Shown here: positions 9,086-18,210 of the stretch, one piece after another
Layout of the letters: every line of letters starts with the position of its first letter
How positions within the stretch are numbered: the stretch's first letter is position 1
Assembly (NCBI GenBank): GCA_947373605.1
Contig: CANBYM010000010.1
Coordinates: forward strand, 1 to 46,157
Direction of reading: 5' to 3'
DNA: 46,157 nt
From: Comamonadaceae bacterium
GTDB lineage: Bacteria; Pseudomonadota; Gammaproteobacteria; Burkholderiales; Burkholderiaceae_C
Translations under genes and position numbers: made by a program
The notes under the pieces: generated by a model
What the model was told of the DNA's origin: nothing
The model's database searches: none
What the model saw: the letters and a program-made list of their open reading frames with translations, nothing else

Positions 9086-10825
9086 ATGAAACGTTTCAAG
9101 CGCTTGACCCTTATTTCCATGCTGACGGGATTACTGTGCAGTGCGGCATTGCCATCGCAGGCACAGAAGCTGGAGAGTAAGCCCGGAAACTCGGATCTCA
9201 GCAGCGCTCTTTTTTATGAAATTCTGGTGGGTGAACTCAGCGCCCAAAGCGGTGATGCCGCTGCCTCGTACTCTTTGCTGCTAGACGCTGCACGCAAAGC
9301 CAACTCACCAAAAATGTTTGAACGCGCCATTGACATTTCCTTGCGCGCCCGTGCCGGAGACTCTGCGCTGCAAGCAGCACAGGCGTGGACAAAGGCCTTT
9401 CCCGATTCACGCGAGGCCAACCGCTACCTACTGCAAATACTGATCGGGCTCAACAAGTTACCGGAGGTGGTTGACCCCATCAAACGGGAACTAGCGGCCC
9501 TCAAACCTGAAGAACGTGCCACCGCATTCAGCTTGATTCCGCGCTACTTTGCCCGTGCCACTGACAAAAAGCTTGCCGCCAGCGTCGTGGAACAAAGCCT
9601 TGCAGGCGAGGTAAACAACTCCCAAACAGGGCCTGCAGCCTGGGCCGTTGTGGGCACCATGCGTTTACTGGCAGGCAACGCCGCCACCGCGCTGGAAGCA
9701 GTACAAAAGGGCGTTGCGCTCAATGCAAAATCACAGGAGCCCGTTCAGCTTGCGTTGGCGCTGATGGATAGCACACTGCCGGCAGCGGAATTGGTTGTTA
9801 CCAACTACCTCAAGGCAAACTCTGACGCCGAATTGCAAATGGGCTATGTACGCAAGTTGCTGGAGGCACAACGCTATGACGACGTTGCCGCGCAGATCCA
9901 ACTGCTTACCAAAAATTCACCCGAATTTGCTGATGCATGGCTGGTGCGCGGGTCCTTGGAAGTACAGGAAAAGAAGCTCGATGCCGCCAAAGCTTCCATC
10001 AACAAATACATCAGCCTGATCAAAAGCGCACCTGCAACACCGGAGTCGTCCGGACATGAGCGCGGTCTGGTACAGGCCTACATGCTGCTTTCACAGATTG
10101 CCGAATCCCATGGCAATTTCGAAGAGGCGCAGCGCTATCTGGACGCCATAGACACCCCGCAAGACTTTGCCCGTGTACAGACGCGCAGAGCCGCGTTGCT
10201 GGCAAAGCAGGGCAAGATTGCCGAAGCACGCGCCATGATTCACGCCATACCGGAAGATCAACCCGAAGACGCACGCTCCAAACTTAGCGCGGAAGTGCAG
10301 CTATTGCGCGACAACAAACAGTACCTTGACGCCTATGCTGTATTGGCAACTGCTGCCAAAGAATATCCCGACGATACCGACCTCGCCTACGACCTGGCCA
10401 TGGCCGCGGAAAAAATCGGCAAGGTTGATGAAATGGAAAAGCTGTTGCGCGAGGTTATTGCTGCAAAGCCCGATTACCACAACGCCTATAACGCTCTGGG
10501 GTACTCGCTGGCAGATAGAAACACACGGCTACCGGAGGCGCGCACGCTGGTTGCCAAGGCGCTCACCTTTGCGCCCAATGACCCCTACATCGTAGACAGC
10601 ATGGCCTGGGTTGAATTCCGCAGTGGCAACAAGCAAGAAGCACTACGCCTGCTGCAAGGGGCATTCAAGGCCAAACCCGACCCTGAAATTGCAGCCCACT
10701 TGGGCGAGGTTTTATGGAACCTGGAGCAACATGCACAGGCCAAAACGGTCTGGAAAGAGGGATTGGCCCTGAGTCCGGACAACGAGACGCTCAAGGAAAC
10801 TATTTACCGGCTGAGCAAACCCTGA
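9086..10825 (+). CDS. Exported tetratricopeptide repeat protein
   Basis: The 579-residue protein starts with a signal peptide (basic MKRFKRL, a hydrophobic stretch, cleavage near ALPSQAQ), so it is expected in the periplasm or at the outer membrane. The rest is helical repeats; canonical TPR units are clearest in the last third, for example the segments around [30 protein letters not shown] and [15 protein letters not shown] chose the ATG at 9086 over the in-frame TTG at 9068 because it starts the signal peptide. It ends four bases before lolB and so probably belongs to the lolB–ispE transcript. This family commonly precedes lolB in betaproteobacteria; a scaffold role is a guess. Confidence 0.88.
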   Translation: MKRFKRLTLISMLTGLLCSAALPSQAQKLESKPGNSDLSSALFYEILVGELSAQSGDAAASYSLLLDAARKANSPKMFERAIDISLRARAGDSALQAAQAWTKAFPDSREANRYLLQILIGLNKLPEVVDPIKRELAALKPEERATAFSLIPRYFARATDKKLAASVVEQSLAGEVNNSQTGPAAWAVVGTMRLLAGNAATALEAVQKGVALNAKSQEPVQLALALMDSTLPAAELVVTNYLKANSDAELQMGYVRKLLEAQRYDDVAAQIQLLTKNSPEFADAWLVRGSLEVQEKKLDAAKASINKYISLIKSAPATPESSGHERGLVQAYMLLSQIAESHGNFEEAQRYLDAIDTPQDFARVQTRRAALLAKQGKIAEARAMIHAIPEDQPEDARSKLSAEVQLLRDNKQYLDAYAVLATAAKEYPDDTDLAYDLAMAAEKIGKVDEMEKLLREVIAAKPDYHNAYNALGYSLADRNTRLPEARTLVAKALTFAPNDPYIVDSMAWVEFRSGNKQEALRLLQGAFKAKPDPEIAAHLGEVLWNLEQHAQAKTVWKEGLALSPDNETLKETIYRLSKP

Positions 10826-10829
10826 AGCC

Positions 10830-11342
10830 ATGCCGGGCAAAGTGCTTCGGATCCTGTGCATCGGCATACTGATGTGCATCGGCGGTTGCACTACGACTGT
10901 CGGGCTTCAAAGTGGCACCCCGCCGTTTCAGGCTGGCCAAGCGCAGCAACATTGGCAGGGCCGCTTAGGCGTCAAGGTCACTGAGCCGCAACCCCAATCT
11001 TTCAGCGCCAATTTCGAACTTGATGGAGATACCTCGCGCGGCAGTTTGCGGCTGTTAACACCACTGGGCACCACCTTGGCCCTGTTGCAATGGGCGCCGG
11101 GCAGCGCCGTACTCACCACCACTGGCGAACCGCGCACCTTCGATTCGACGGCGGCGTTAACCCAAGCCCTGCTCGGGTTTGAACTGCCGATTGCTGCTTT
11201 GTTGGATTGGTTGCGGGGCACTGCTACAGCGGTGAATTTTTGGGAGGTCGACCTCACCGACTTAGTCAATGGCAAACTGGTGGCAAAGCGCACCGCTCCC
11301 GACATGAAAGCAGAGCTCAAACTGCTCATAGACACCCAATAA
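10830..11342 (+). CDS. lolB: Outer-membrane lipoprotein receptor LolB
   Basis: LolB accepts lipoproteins from LolA and inserts them into the inner leaflet of the outer membrane. The 170-residue product has a lipoprotein signal with lipobox IGGC (cysteine near residue 20). The mature part fits the LolB fold: HWQGRLGVKV, FELDGDTSRGSLRLLTPLGTTLA, and LPIAALLDWLRG, the segment containing the exposed loop. It lies between the TPR gene and ispE with gaps of four and three bases, the usual order in this group. Confidence 0.93.
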   Translation: MPGKVLRILCIGILMCIGGCTTTVGLQSGTPPFQAGQAQQHWQGRLGVKVTEPQPQSFSANFELDGDTSRGSLRLLTPLGTTLALLQWAPGSAVLTTTGEPRTFDSTAALTQALLGFELPIAALLDWLRGTATAVNFWEVDLTDLVNGKLVAKRTAPDMKAELKLLIDTQ

Positions 11343-11345
11343 GCA

Positions 11346-12209
11346 ATGCAAGCGATATACGACATTCCGGCACCGGCCAAACTCAACCTGTTTTTGCATA
11401 TCACCGGCCGCCGCGCCGACGGCTACCACTTGATTCAGTCTGTTTTTGCACTGATTGACTGGGTCGATACGCTGCACCTTGAAGTCCGCAGCGATGGCCA
11501 AATCAGTCGGGAAGACTTGAGCGTGCCGTTACCCACCGACGACTTGTGCACACGGGCGGCACGCACACTGCAGCAGGCGGCAGGTTGCCAAACCGGCGTT
11601 CACATCGGCATTGCTAAATCCATTCCCGCACAAGCAGGCATGGGAGGAGGATCGTCAGATGCCGCATCGGTTCTTTTGGGGTTGAATCGCCTGTGGAATT
11701 TGAAACTTCCATTAAAGAGCCTCATGCAAATCGGACTTTCCTTGGGATCGGATGTGCCCTTTTTCCTGGCCGGACGCAATGCCTGGGTCGAAGGAATCGG
11801 CGAGAAAATCAGTCCCGTTGACATTCCATTCGCGCGTTTGTTGGTCGTCAAACCGGACCAAGGACTCGAAACACACAAGATTTTTACGGACGCGGACCTG
11901 AAACGCGATTCAGAGCCTGCTATACTCTCAGGCTTTGCTGCAGACGCCTACGGCTTTGGCCAAAACGACTTGCAGCCTGTTGCTCAAAGATTGTGCGCCG
12001 GCGTGGATCAAGCTATAAATTGGCTTCAGACACTGGGACTCAAAGGCAGAATGACAGGCTCTGGAAGCGCGGTATTTGCACCAATGTTGCACCAAATTGA
12101 TCTGCAAAATGTGCCCTCGGGCTTGCAGGCAAGGCAATGCAAAAGTTTGGAGGTCCATCCTTTATTTGGTTGGGCAGACAGCGATGGTTTATCGGTTGGC
12201 AGTTATTGA
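11346..12209 (+). CDS. ispE: 4-diphosphocytidyl-2-C-methyl-D-erythritol kinase
   Basis: IspE phosphorylates the CDP-methylerythritol intermediate of the MEP isoprenoid pathway. The 287-residue protein shows the GHMP-kinase pattern: APAKLNLFLHITGRRADGYH at the N-terminus with the catalytic lysine, the ATP loop PAQAGMGGGSSDAASVL, LGSDVPFF with the catalytic aspartate, and GSGSAVFA near the C-terminus. It is tightly spaced after lolB and is followed 14 bases later by tRNA-Gln and then prs, a conserved betaproteobacterial order. No abnormality seen. Confidence 0.97.
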   Translation: MQAIYDIPAPAKLNLFLHITGRRADGYHLIQSVFALIDWVDTLHLEVRSDGQISREDLSVPLPTDDLCTRAARTLQQAAGCQTGVHIGIAKSIPAQAGMGGGSSDAASVLLGLNRLWNLKLPLKSLMQIGLSLGSDVPFFLAGRNAWVEGIGEKISPVDIPFARLLVVKPDQGLETHKIFTDADLKRDSEPAILSGFAADAYGFGQNDLQPVAQRLCAGVDQAINWLQTLGLKGRMTGSGSAVFAPMLHQIDLQNVPSGLQARQCKSLEVHPLFGWADSDGLSVGSY

Positions 12210-12223
12210 CTGTTGACCCGTGT

Positions 12224-12300
12224 AGGGGAATCGCCAAGTTGGTTAAGGCACTGGATTTTGATTCCAGCATGCGAAGGTTCGAATCCTTCTTCCCCTGCCA
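12224..12300 (+). tRNA. tRNA-Gln (anticodon TTG)
   Basis: The cloverleaf begins AGGGGAATCGCCAAG and ends TTCCCCT-G-CCA with CCA encoded. The anticodon stem CTGGA/TCCAG encloses TTTTGAT, giving TTG. The first acceptor pair is A-U, where many glutamine tRNAs start with U. It lies between ispE and prs and is probably processed from a shared transcript. Confidence 0.96.
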
Positions 12301-12346
12301 AATCGCAGAATGACGACGTAAACCTAATCTTTCCGCTGGAATCCGT

Positions 12347-13324
12347 ATGCAGGCACCCAATCCACCCGATTTCATGGTCTTTACTGGCAATGCCAATCCC
12401 GGCATGGCAGCAGACATCGCGAGACACCTCGGCATTTCGCTGGGCGCTGCAACCGTGGGACGGTTCTCGGATGGCGAAGTTACCGTAGAAATCAACCAGA
12501 ACGTGCGTGCACGCGATGTGTTCGTGGTGCAAAGCACCTGCGCGCCGACCAACGAAAACCTGATGGAATTGCTCATCATGGTAGATGCACTCAAGCGTGC
12601 GTCCGCCAAGCGCATCAGTGCGGTGATTCCTTACTTTGGATACGCCCGTCAGGACCGTCGCCCGCGCTCCACGCGTGTGCCTATTACCGCCAAAGTGGTT
12701 GCCAACATGTTGCAGGCAGTGGGCGTGGCCCGCGTGCTGACCATGGACTTGCACGCCGACCAGATTCAGGGATTTTTTGATATCCCCGTAGACAACATTT
12801 ACGCGTCCCCCGTCCTGTTGGGTGATTTGCGCCAAAAGAATTACGAAGACCTGATTGTGGTGTCGCCCGACGTTGGCGGCGTGGTCCGCGCCCGTGCGCT
12901 GGCCAAGCAATTGAACTGCGATCTGGCAATCATCGACAAGCGCCGTCCGCGTGCCAATGTGTCTGAGGTGATGCATGTGATCGGCGAAATCGAAGGCCGA
13001 AACTGCGTGATCATGGATGACATGATTGACACCGCAGGGACCCTGGTCAAAGCGGCAGAAGTATTGAAGGCCCGTGGCGCGAAAAAGGTGTATGCGTATT
13101 GCACACACCCGATTTTTTCGGGTCCGGCCATTGAGCGCATATCCAGTGGCGGCGCTCTTGACGAAGTGGTTGTTACCAACACTATTCCGCTGAGCACGGC
13201 TGCATCGCAATGCCAAAAAATCCGCCAACTCACTGTGGCACCGCTGATCGCCGAAACGATTCAGCGTATTGCCAAGGGTGAGTCGGTTATGAGTTTGTTC
13301 TCTGACCAGGAAAATCTTTTCTAA
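12347..13324 (+). CDS. prs: Ribose-phosphate pyrophosphokinase
   Basis: Prs makes phosphoribosyl pyrophosphate (PRPP) from ribose 5-phosphate and ATP for nucleotide, histidine and tryptophan synthesis. The 325-residue product has the conserved [21 protein letters not shown], the signature [17 protein letters not shown], and the PRPP loop [11 protein letters not shown]. The start [18 protein letters not shown] agrees with family length. It follows tRNA-Gln by 46 bases and is followed by a 99-base leader before rplY. Confidence 0.97.
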   Translation: MQAPNPPDFMVFTGNANPGMAADIARHLGISLGAATVGRFSDGEVTVEINQNVRARDVFVVQSTCAPTNENLMELLIMVDALKRASAKRISAVIPYFGYARQDRRPRSTRVPITAKVVANMLQAVGVARVLTMDLHADQIQGFFDIPVDNIYASPVLLGDLRQKNYEDLIVVSPDVGGVVRARALAKQLNCDLAIIDKRRPRANVSEVMHVIGEIEGRNCVIMDDMIDTAGTLVKAAEVLKARGAKKVYAYCTHPIFSGPAIERISSGGALDEVVVTNTIPLSTAASQCQKIRQLTVAPLIAETIQRIAKGESVMSLFSDQENLF

Positions 13325-13423
13325 GGTCGGGGCAAAAAGCGGGCGCCACTGCATTGGGTAGTGAATGCGCCTTTGTTAAACCGGAGTCACACTGGTCGCG
13401 GTGGACTTCTTTTGGAGTAAGTT

Positions 13424-14098
13424 ATGAAATTTGTCGCTTTTGAGCGCGCTAAGCAGGGCACGGGTGCGAGCCGCCGTCTCCGCACGACAGGCCGTACGCC
13501 TGGTATCGTTTACGGTGGAACCACCGACACAACGCTGATCGAAATCGATCACAATGCTTTGTGGCACGCCATCAAGAAAGAAGCATTCCACGCCTCCGTG
13601 CTGGACATGGAACTGGCTGGCAAGGAACACAAAGTGCTGCTGCGTGACGTGCAAATGCACCCGTTCAAGCAATTGATTCTGCACATCGATTTCCAACGCG
13701 TGGACGAAAACACCAAGCTGCACATGAAGGTGCCATTGCACTTCAGCGGCGACGAGAATTCTCCTGCTGTCAAAACAGACGGTTGCATCGCCAACCACGT
13801 GGTGACTGAAATCGAAGTGCTGTGCCTGCCTAAGGACCTGCCTGAATTCATCGCTGTGGACCTCAGCGGCCTCAAGAAGGGTGCCTCGTTGCATCTGGCC
13901 GACATCGTTTTGCCTAAGGGCGTGACCGCTGCAACCCACGGAAAGAACAACCCCGTGATCGTGTCTGTGGTGGCTATTGCCGGCGCTGCCGAAGCCGCTC
14001 CTGCCGCCGATGCCGCAGCAGCACCCGCTGCTGGTAAAGCCGGTGCCAAACCAGCCGCCAAAGCGCCGGCCGCCAAAGCACCTGCTGCCAAAAAATAA
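13424..14098 (+). CDS. rplY: 50S ribosomal protein L25/Ctc
   Basis: L25 binds 5S rRNA; the long Ctc form has an added C-terminal beta domain. The 224-residue product starts [20 protein letters not shown] and contains [31 protein letters not shown] and the TL5/Ctc beta domain ([19 protein letters not shown]). It ends in a low-complexity alanine, proline and lysine tail from about residue 190, common in Burkholderiales. GGAG precedes the ATG at good spacing. It lies between prs and pth, with a strong terminator after it. Confidence 0.96.
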   Translation: MKFVAFERAKQGTGASRRLRTTGRTPGIVYGGTTDTTLIEIDHNALWHAIKKEAFHASVLDMELAGKEHKVLLRDVQMHPFKQLILHIDFQRVDENTKLHMKVPLHFSGDENSPAVKTDGCIANHVVTEIEVLCLPKDLPEFIAVDLSGLKKGASLHLADIVLPKGVTAATHGKNNPVIVSVVAIAGAAEAAPAADAAAAPAAGKAGAKPAAKAPAAKAPAAKK

Positions 14099-14120
14099 GA
14101 AGTCTTTTCTTATCAAGTGA

Positions 14121-14146
14121 ACGGCCCACTTCGGTGGGCCGTTTTC
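14121..14146 (+). terminator. Intrinsic terminator after rplY
   Basis: The 9-bp stem ACGGCCCAC, loop TTCG, GTGGGCCGT followed by TTTTC lies 23 bases after the rplY stop. The UUCG tetraloop and uridine run are classic. pth starts 21 bases further on and must have its own start or rely on readthrough. Confidence 0.9.
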
Positions 14147-14166
14147 ATTGTCGCTACCATATTTGC

Positions 14167-14808
14167 ATGATTAAACTGTTTGTCGGCTTGGGCAATCCGG
14201 GCGCTGAGTACGAAGACACCCGCCATAACGCAGGCTTCTGGTGGGTGGATGCCCTGTCGCGTGAACTAAAGGCACCCCTGTCTTTTGACCGCGGCTATCA
14301 CGGTCTGTTGGCACGTACCAGTGCGAGTGGCAACACCATTTGGTTGCTGGAACCACAGACCTTTATGAACCTGTCCGGAAAATCGGTGTCGGCGCTGGCC
14401 CGCTTTTTCAAAATCGCCCCGGATGAAATTCTTGTGATCCACGACGAATTGGATGTGCCCCCGGGTGAAGCTAAACTCAAATTCGGCGGCAGCCACGCCG
14501 GACACAACGGACTGCGCGATATTCATGCGCAGTTGGGTACAGGCGACTATTGGCGGTTGCGCCTGGGCGTAGGGCACCCGGGTGTGAAATCCGAAGTTGT
14601 AAACTGGGTATTAAAGAGGCCTTCGCCGGACCACCGCATTGCCATTGCCCAGGCCATTGACCGCACACTTAAAGCCGTGCCGCATTTACTGACAGGCGAT
14701 ATCACCAAAGCCACCATGCTGATTCACACCAGCAAACCGCCGCGGCCTAAAATTCCTAAACCGGATACCGCTAAGCTCCCACCCGAACCCCCTACGTCCG
14801 GGCTATAG
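14167..14808 (+). CDS. pth: Peptidyl-tRNA hydrolase
   Basis: Pth releases peptides from stalled peptidyl-tRNAs. The 213-residue product begins [24 protein letters not shown], containing the catalytic histidine and tRNA-binding asparagine. It continues with PQTFMNLSG, the HDELDVPPG segment with the catalytic aspartate, and [12 protein letters not shown]. The tail after about residue 190 is rich in proline and lysine and unlike the conserved core. I used the ATG at 14167, not the longer frame that begins within the terminator hairpin. Confidence 0.96.
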   Translation: MIKLFVGLGNPGAEYEDTRHNAGFWWVDALSRELKAPLSFDRGYHGLLARTSASGNTIWLLEPQTFMNLSGKSVSALARFFKIAPDEILVIHDELDVPPGEAKLKFGGSHAGHNGLRDIHAQLGTGDYWRLRLGVGHPGVKSEVVNWVLKRPSPDHRIAIAQAIDRTLKAVPHLLTGDITKATMLIHTSKPPRPKIPKPDTAKLPPEPPTSGL

Positions 14809-14858
14809 ATTGGCAAAGCGACCTTCTTTTCTCCGACAAAAACCATAAGGAACGAGCC

Positions 14859-15299
14859 ATGAAGCGCATCCAAACCGCCCTGTTGCCCCTCCTTGCAGGC
14901 CTTGCATTCAGTGTTTTGGCGCCGCAGGCATTGGCGCAGGCCGTGTATCGCTGCGGCTCGACCTACAGCCAAACGCCCTGCAAGGGCGCCGTCACCCTTG
15001 ACGTCAATGACGGCCGCACCGCTGCACAAAGACATGAAGCACAAAAAACGATTGAACGTAATAAGTTGGCGGCCAAGGCACTAGCGACCGAACGTCTCCA
15101 ACAGGAAAAGAAAATTGCGGTGCAGGATGCAGCTGCGCGCAAAGAAGCGAAAAAGCGCAAAATGGCTGCGCAGGGGGCGGCTGAAGCGGTGCAACCGGGA
15201 CAGCAAATACAAAAGAAACCCAAAAAGCACCCCAAGGAAGCGGAACTGTTCACCGCTACGGGCAAAAAGGAAGAGACAAAAAAACTCGAAAAACCCTGA
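14859..15299 (+). CDS. Small exported protein, DUF4124-like
   Basis: The 146-residue product has a signal peptide (MKRIQTALLPLLAGLAFSVL, cleavage near ALAQA), then a short motif VYRCGSTYSQTPCKGAVTLDV that resembles the N-terminal DUF4124 segment of betaproteobacterial periplasmic proteins with two cysteines. A long charged helix follows, rich in lysine, alanine and glutamate. AAGGAAC precedes the ATG. The function is unknown. It converges on the ferredoxin gene, with adjacent stops and no gap. Confidence 0.75.
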   Translation: MKRIQTALLPLLAGLAFSVLAPQALAQAVYRCGSTYSQTPCKGAVTLDVNDGRTAAQRHEAQKTIERNKLAAKALATERLQQEKKIAVQDAAARKEAKKRKMAAQGAAEAVQPGQQIQKKPKKHPKEAELFTATGKKEETKKLEKP

Positions 15300-15566
15300 T
15301 CAGCGGACCGCAGGCTTCGCCTCTGCCTGCAGCCGCCGGTATTTCTGCCACAGCGTTTCGCGGTCTTCTACAAAATCGGGGTTGATGGGGATGCAGGCTA
15401 CGGGGCAGACCTGCACACATTGCGGCTCATCGAAATGGCCCACACATTCCGTGCATTTGTGCGGGTCAATTTCGTAGATCTCCCGGCCCAGGTAAATAGC
15501 CTCATTCGGGCATTCGGGCTCACACACATCGCAATTGATGCATTCGTCGGTAATGATCAGCGCCAT
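15300..15566 (-). CDS. YfhL-type 2[4Fe-4S] ferredoxin
   Basis: A small electron carrier with two four-iron clusters. The 88-residue protein starts MALIITDECINCDVCEPECP and carries a second cluster with CTECVGHFDEPQCVQVCPV, whose longer insert between cysteines is typical of the YfhL/Alvin-type ferredoxins. I chose the ATG at 15566; a longer frame to 15626 adds non-conserved residues. In related genomes this gene usually follows coaD directly. Here an oppositely oriented amidase gene lies between them. The redox partner is unknown. Confidence 0.93.
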   Translation of the reverse strand: MALIITDECINCDVCEPECPNEAIYLGREIYEIDPHKCTECVGHFDEPQCVQVCPVACIPINPDFVEDRETLWQKYRRLQAEAKPAVR

Positions 15567-15642
15567 GCTGCGATTTTCTCCATGGCTGATTATCGCCCTT
15601 TGAACCATAATCAGATTCACTTCCAACTAAAACCACTGCACC

Positions 15643-17064
15643 ATGTCGACTGCCGCCGAGGCCTCATTACCCCTGCATGCCTGGAATGCAGCGGCGTTGA
15701 TCGGCGCGTACCAATGCAGAGCGCTGTCGCCGGTGGAAGTCATTCGCGCTGTGCTGGAGCACATCGAAAATTGGGAGCCGCATATACATGCGAGCTACCT
15801 GTTGCGCCCGGAACTGGCATTGCGTCAGGCCCGATTGTCCGAAGATCGCTGGCGTCGCAATGAACCCCGCGGCGCACTCGACGGCGTGCCGGTCACCATC
15901 AAAGACAACATCACCACGGCGGGCGACCCTACCCCATTGGGCACCCGCGCCACAAGTCTTCAAGCTGCTGTGCATGACGCACCACCGGCTGCAAGGCTAC
16001 GCGAGGCAGGCGCTGTGCTGGTGTGCAAAACCACCATGCCGGATTTCGGCATGTTGTCGTCCGGCCTGTCCTCTTTCCACGCGCTGGCCCGTAATCCATG
16101 GGACCTGACCAAAACCCCCGGCGGCTCCAGTGCTGGCGCAGGTGCCGCCGCCGCTGCCGGTTACGGGCCTTTGCACATCGGCACTGACATTGGCGGCTCC
16201 TTGCGTCTGCCGGCGGGCTGGTGCGGCATTTTCAGCCTCAAGCCCAGTCTCGGCCGCGTGCCGATCGACCCGCCTTACACCGGCCGCGCCGCCGGCCCAA
16301 TGACCCGCACCGTGGCCGATTCGGCGCTCATGATGCAAACCCTTAGCTGGCCCGATGGGCGCGACAGCATGAGCCTGCCGTTTCAGGCCATCGACTGGAA
16401 TAACTGGGAATTGCCGTTGCAACACATCAAGGGCGTGCGCATCGGCTTGCTGCTCGAAGCGGGATGCGGTCTCGCGGTGAATCCCGAAATAACCTCCGCT
16501 GTGTTGCGGGCCGCCAAATTGCTGGAATCTGCCGGTGCGTTGGTAGAAGTGATGCAACCCTTTTTAACCCGCACCATGCTTGACGGCATGGACCGCGCCT
16601 GGCGCATGCGTTCCCACCTCGACATCGCGGCACTCACGCCGGGAAAGCGAGACTTAGTGCTGCCCTACATTCGCCAATGGGCAGACAGTGCTGCGGGGAT
16701 GAGCGGGCCGGAAACCTTTGTGGCCACCGCCCAGTTCCACGCCACGCGCCTTGCCACGGTCAAAGCTTGCAGCGCGTACGACTATGTCATTTCGCCGACA
16801 TCCCCCGTCGCGGCATTCGATGCCGAACTGCCCTCGCCCACCGACGATCCACTCAGGCCGCTGGAGCACATTGCGTTTACCGTACCCTTCAATATGTCGG
16901 AGCAACCTGCTGCCAGCATCAACTGCGGCTATACCAAAACCGGGCTGCCCATCGGCTTGCAAATTGCGGGCAGGCGCTTTGATGATTTGGGCGTGCTGCA
17001 ACTGAGCCACGCATTTGAAGTGTTGCGCGATCCGCAACGCACATGGCCTGAACCACCGGCCTGA
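15643..17064 (+). CDS. Amidase-signature hydrolase
   Basis: The 473-residue product has the Ser-cisSer-Lys triad of the amidase signature family: the lysine in VTIKDN (K87), the glycine/serine loop TPGGSSAGA (S162) and GTDIGGSLRLPA (S186). It has no signal peptide and is probably cytosolic. The substrate cannot be read from the sequence; the subgroup includes aliphatic and aryl amidases. GatA is unlikely because gatB and gatC are absent here. It is transcribed opposite to the ferredoxin (76 bases between starts) and converges on coaD. It sits inside the otherwise conserved rsmD–coaD–ferredoxin set, which suggests insertion. Confidence 0.9.
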   Translation: MSTAAEASLPLHAWNAAALIGAYQCRALSPVEVIRAVLEHIENWEPHIHASYLLRPELALRQARLSEDRWRRNEPRGALDGVPVTIKDNITTAGDPTPLGTRATSLQAAVHDAPPAARLREAGAVLVCKTTMPDFGMLSSGLSSFHALARNPWDLTKTPGGSSAGAGAAAAAGYGPLHIGTDIGGSLRLPAGWCGIFSLKPSLGRVPIDPPYTGRAAGPMTRTVADSALMMQTLSWPDGRDSMSLPFQAIDWNNWELPLQHIKGVRIGLLLEAGCGLAVNPEITSAVLRAAKLLESAGALVEVMQPFLTRTMLDGMDRAWRMRSHLDIAALTPGKRDLVLPYIRQWADSAAGMSGPETFVATAQFHATRLATVKACSAYDYVISPTSPVAAFDAELPSPTDDPLRPLEHIAFTVPFNMSEQPAASINCGYTKTGLPIGLQIAGRRFDDLGVLQLSHAFEVLRDPQRTWPEPPA

Positions 17065-17095
17065 GCTGGCCCGACAAGGCCGCGCAGCAACAGAC

Positions 17096-17584
17096 TCAGG
17101 CCTTCAACTTGTCCATCAATCTGCCGTAAATAGCGGGTGGCACGAAATCAGCAACGTCTCCCTTGAGCGTTGCAATCTCCCGAACCAGGGTGCTGGAGAT
17201 GTATTGATAGCGCGAATCCGGTGTCAAAAACAAGGTGTCCACATCCGGCGCCAGGGCGCGGTTCATACCGGCCAACTGTGCCTCGTAATCAAAGTCAGTC
17301 ACCGATCGCACACCGCGCACCATGGCCCCTGCCCCATGCTTGACCGCAAAATCACGCACCAGACCGGTAAATGGTTCCACCTTCACATTGCCAACGCCTT
17401 CAAACACTTCGCGCACCGCGTTCAGCCGTTCATCCAGCGTAAACATCGTCTTTTTGTGGTGCGCCGCAGCCACCGCGACGATGACCGTATCAAACAGCAA
17501 GGCGCTGCGGCGAATGAGATCGTGATGCCCCAGCGTGATGGGGTCAAAGGTTCCTGGAAATACAGCGATCACGGGTGAAGTCAT
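17096..17584 (-). CDS. coaD: Phosphopantetheine adenylyltransferase
   Basis: CoaD transfers AMP to 4'-phosphopantetheine, the penultimate step of coenzyme A synthesis. The 162-residue product has the nucleotidyl transferase motif GTFDPITLGHHDLI near the N-terminus, the RGVRSVTDFDYE segment and the C-terminal ISSTLVREIA motif. Length is standard. It lies 11 bases downstream of rsmD on the same strand, the usual pairing. Confidence 0.97.
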   Translation of the reverse strand: MTSPVIAVFPGTFDPITLGHHDLIRRSALLFDTVIVAVAAAHHKKTMFTLDERLNAVREVFEGVGNVKVEPFTGLVRDFAVKHGAGAMVRGVRSVTDFDYEAQLAGMNRALAPDVDTLFLTPDSRYQYISSTLVREIATLKGDVADFVPPAIYGRLMDKLKA

Positions 17585-17595
17585 GGCAGCTCCAG

Positions 17596-18189
17596 CTAGG
17601 CAGCAACAGGGTGGGTCAACAAATGGGCGTGCACTGCACCTGCCTTGACGTAGCGGTGCACCACCAGCCCCATGGACGACAGTAATTCATCCGTCCATTT
17701 GGACTTGGCTTCCAGGTACACAAAACCCTGCGGCGACAGCGCACGTGCGCACGCATTGAGTGCAGGCTCATACAGCGGCGCATCAAACGGCGGGTCCAGA
17801 AAAATCACATCCAGGCTGGCAGGCGCCGCCTGTTTGATAGCCACGACGCCATCGCCACGTGTGACCTGCACCGCCGTCGCCCCGAGCTGCGTCTGCGCCT
17901 TTTTGAGTTGGGCAATCAGGGCCGAATCCTGCTCCACCAGCGTCACTTCTTTGGCGCCGCGCGAGGCGGCTTCGAAGCCCAGTGCTCCGGTGCCGGCAAA
18001 GGCATCCAGACAACGCCAATCCGTCAGGTCCTGACCCAGCCAGTTGAACACGGTCTCGCGCACCCGGTCGGGCGTGGGCCGCAAACCGGGCTTGTCCGCC
18101 ACTTTAAGTTTGCTGCGTTTCCACAGCCCGCCAATGATGCGCACCTCATTGGCTTGCACCCGGTGGACTTTTTTAACAATAGGTTTCAT
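17596..18189 (-). CDS. rsmD: 16S rRNA (guanine-966-N2) methyltransferase
   Basis: RsmD methylates G966 of 16S rRNA using S-adenosylmethionine. The 197-residue protein has the family start VRIIGGLWKRSKLKV, then LRPTPDRVRETVFNWL, the AdoMet-binding motif DAFAGTGALGFEAASRGA and the catalytic DPPF (in FLDPPFDAPLYE). The N-terminal MKPIVKKVHRVQ extension is short and may not be translated. It follows the M16 peptidase gene by 21 bases on the same strand. Confidence 0.95.
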   Translation of the reverse strand: MKPIVKKVHRVQANEVRIIGGLWKRSKLKVADKPGLRPTPDRVRETVFNWLGQDLTDWRCLDAFAGTGALGFEAASRGAKEVTLVEQDSALIAQLKKAQTQLGATAVQVTRGDGVVAIKQAAPASLDVIFLDPPFDAPLYEPALNACARALSPQGFVYLEAKSKWTDELLSSMGLVVHRYVKAGAVHAHLLTHPVAA

Positions 18190-18210
18190 AACCCGAGCTT
18201 AACGCAGTGC

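Noticed and set aside
12203..13354. Long minus-strand frame of 383 codons
   Set aside because: It lies entirely opposite prs and tRNA-Gln, is rich in histidine and glutamine as antisense frames of GC-biased genes are, and matches nothing I know.
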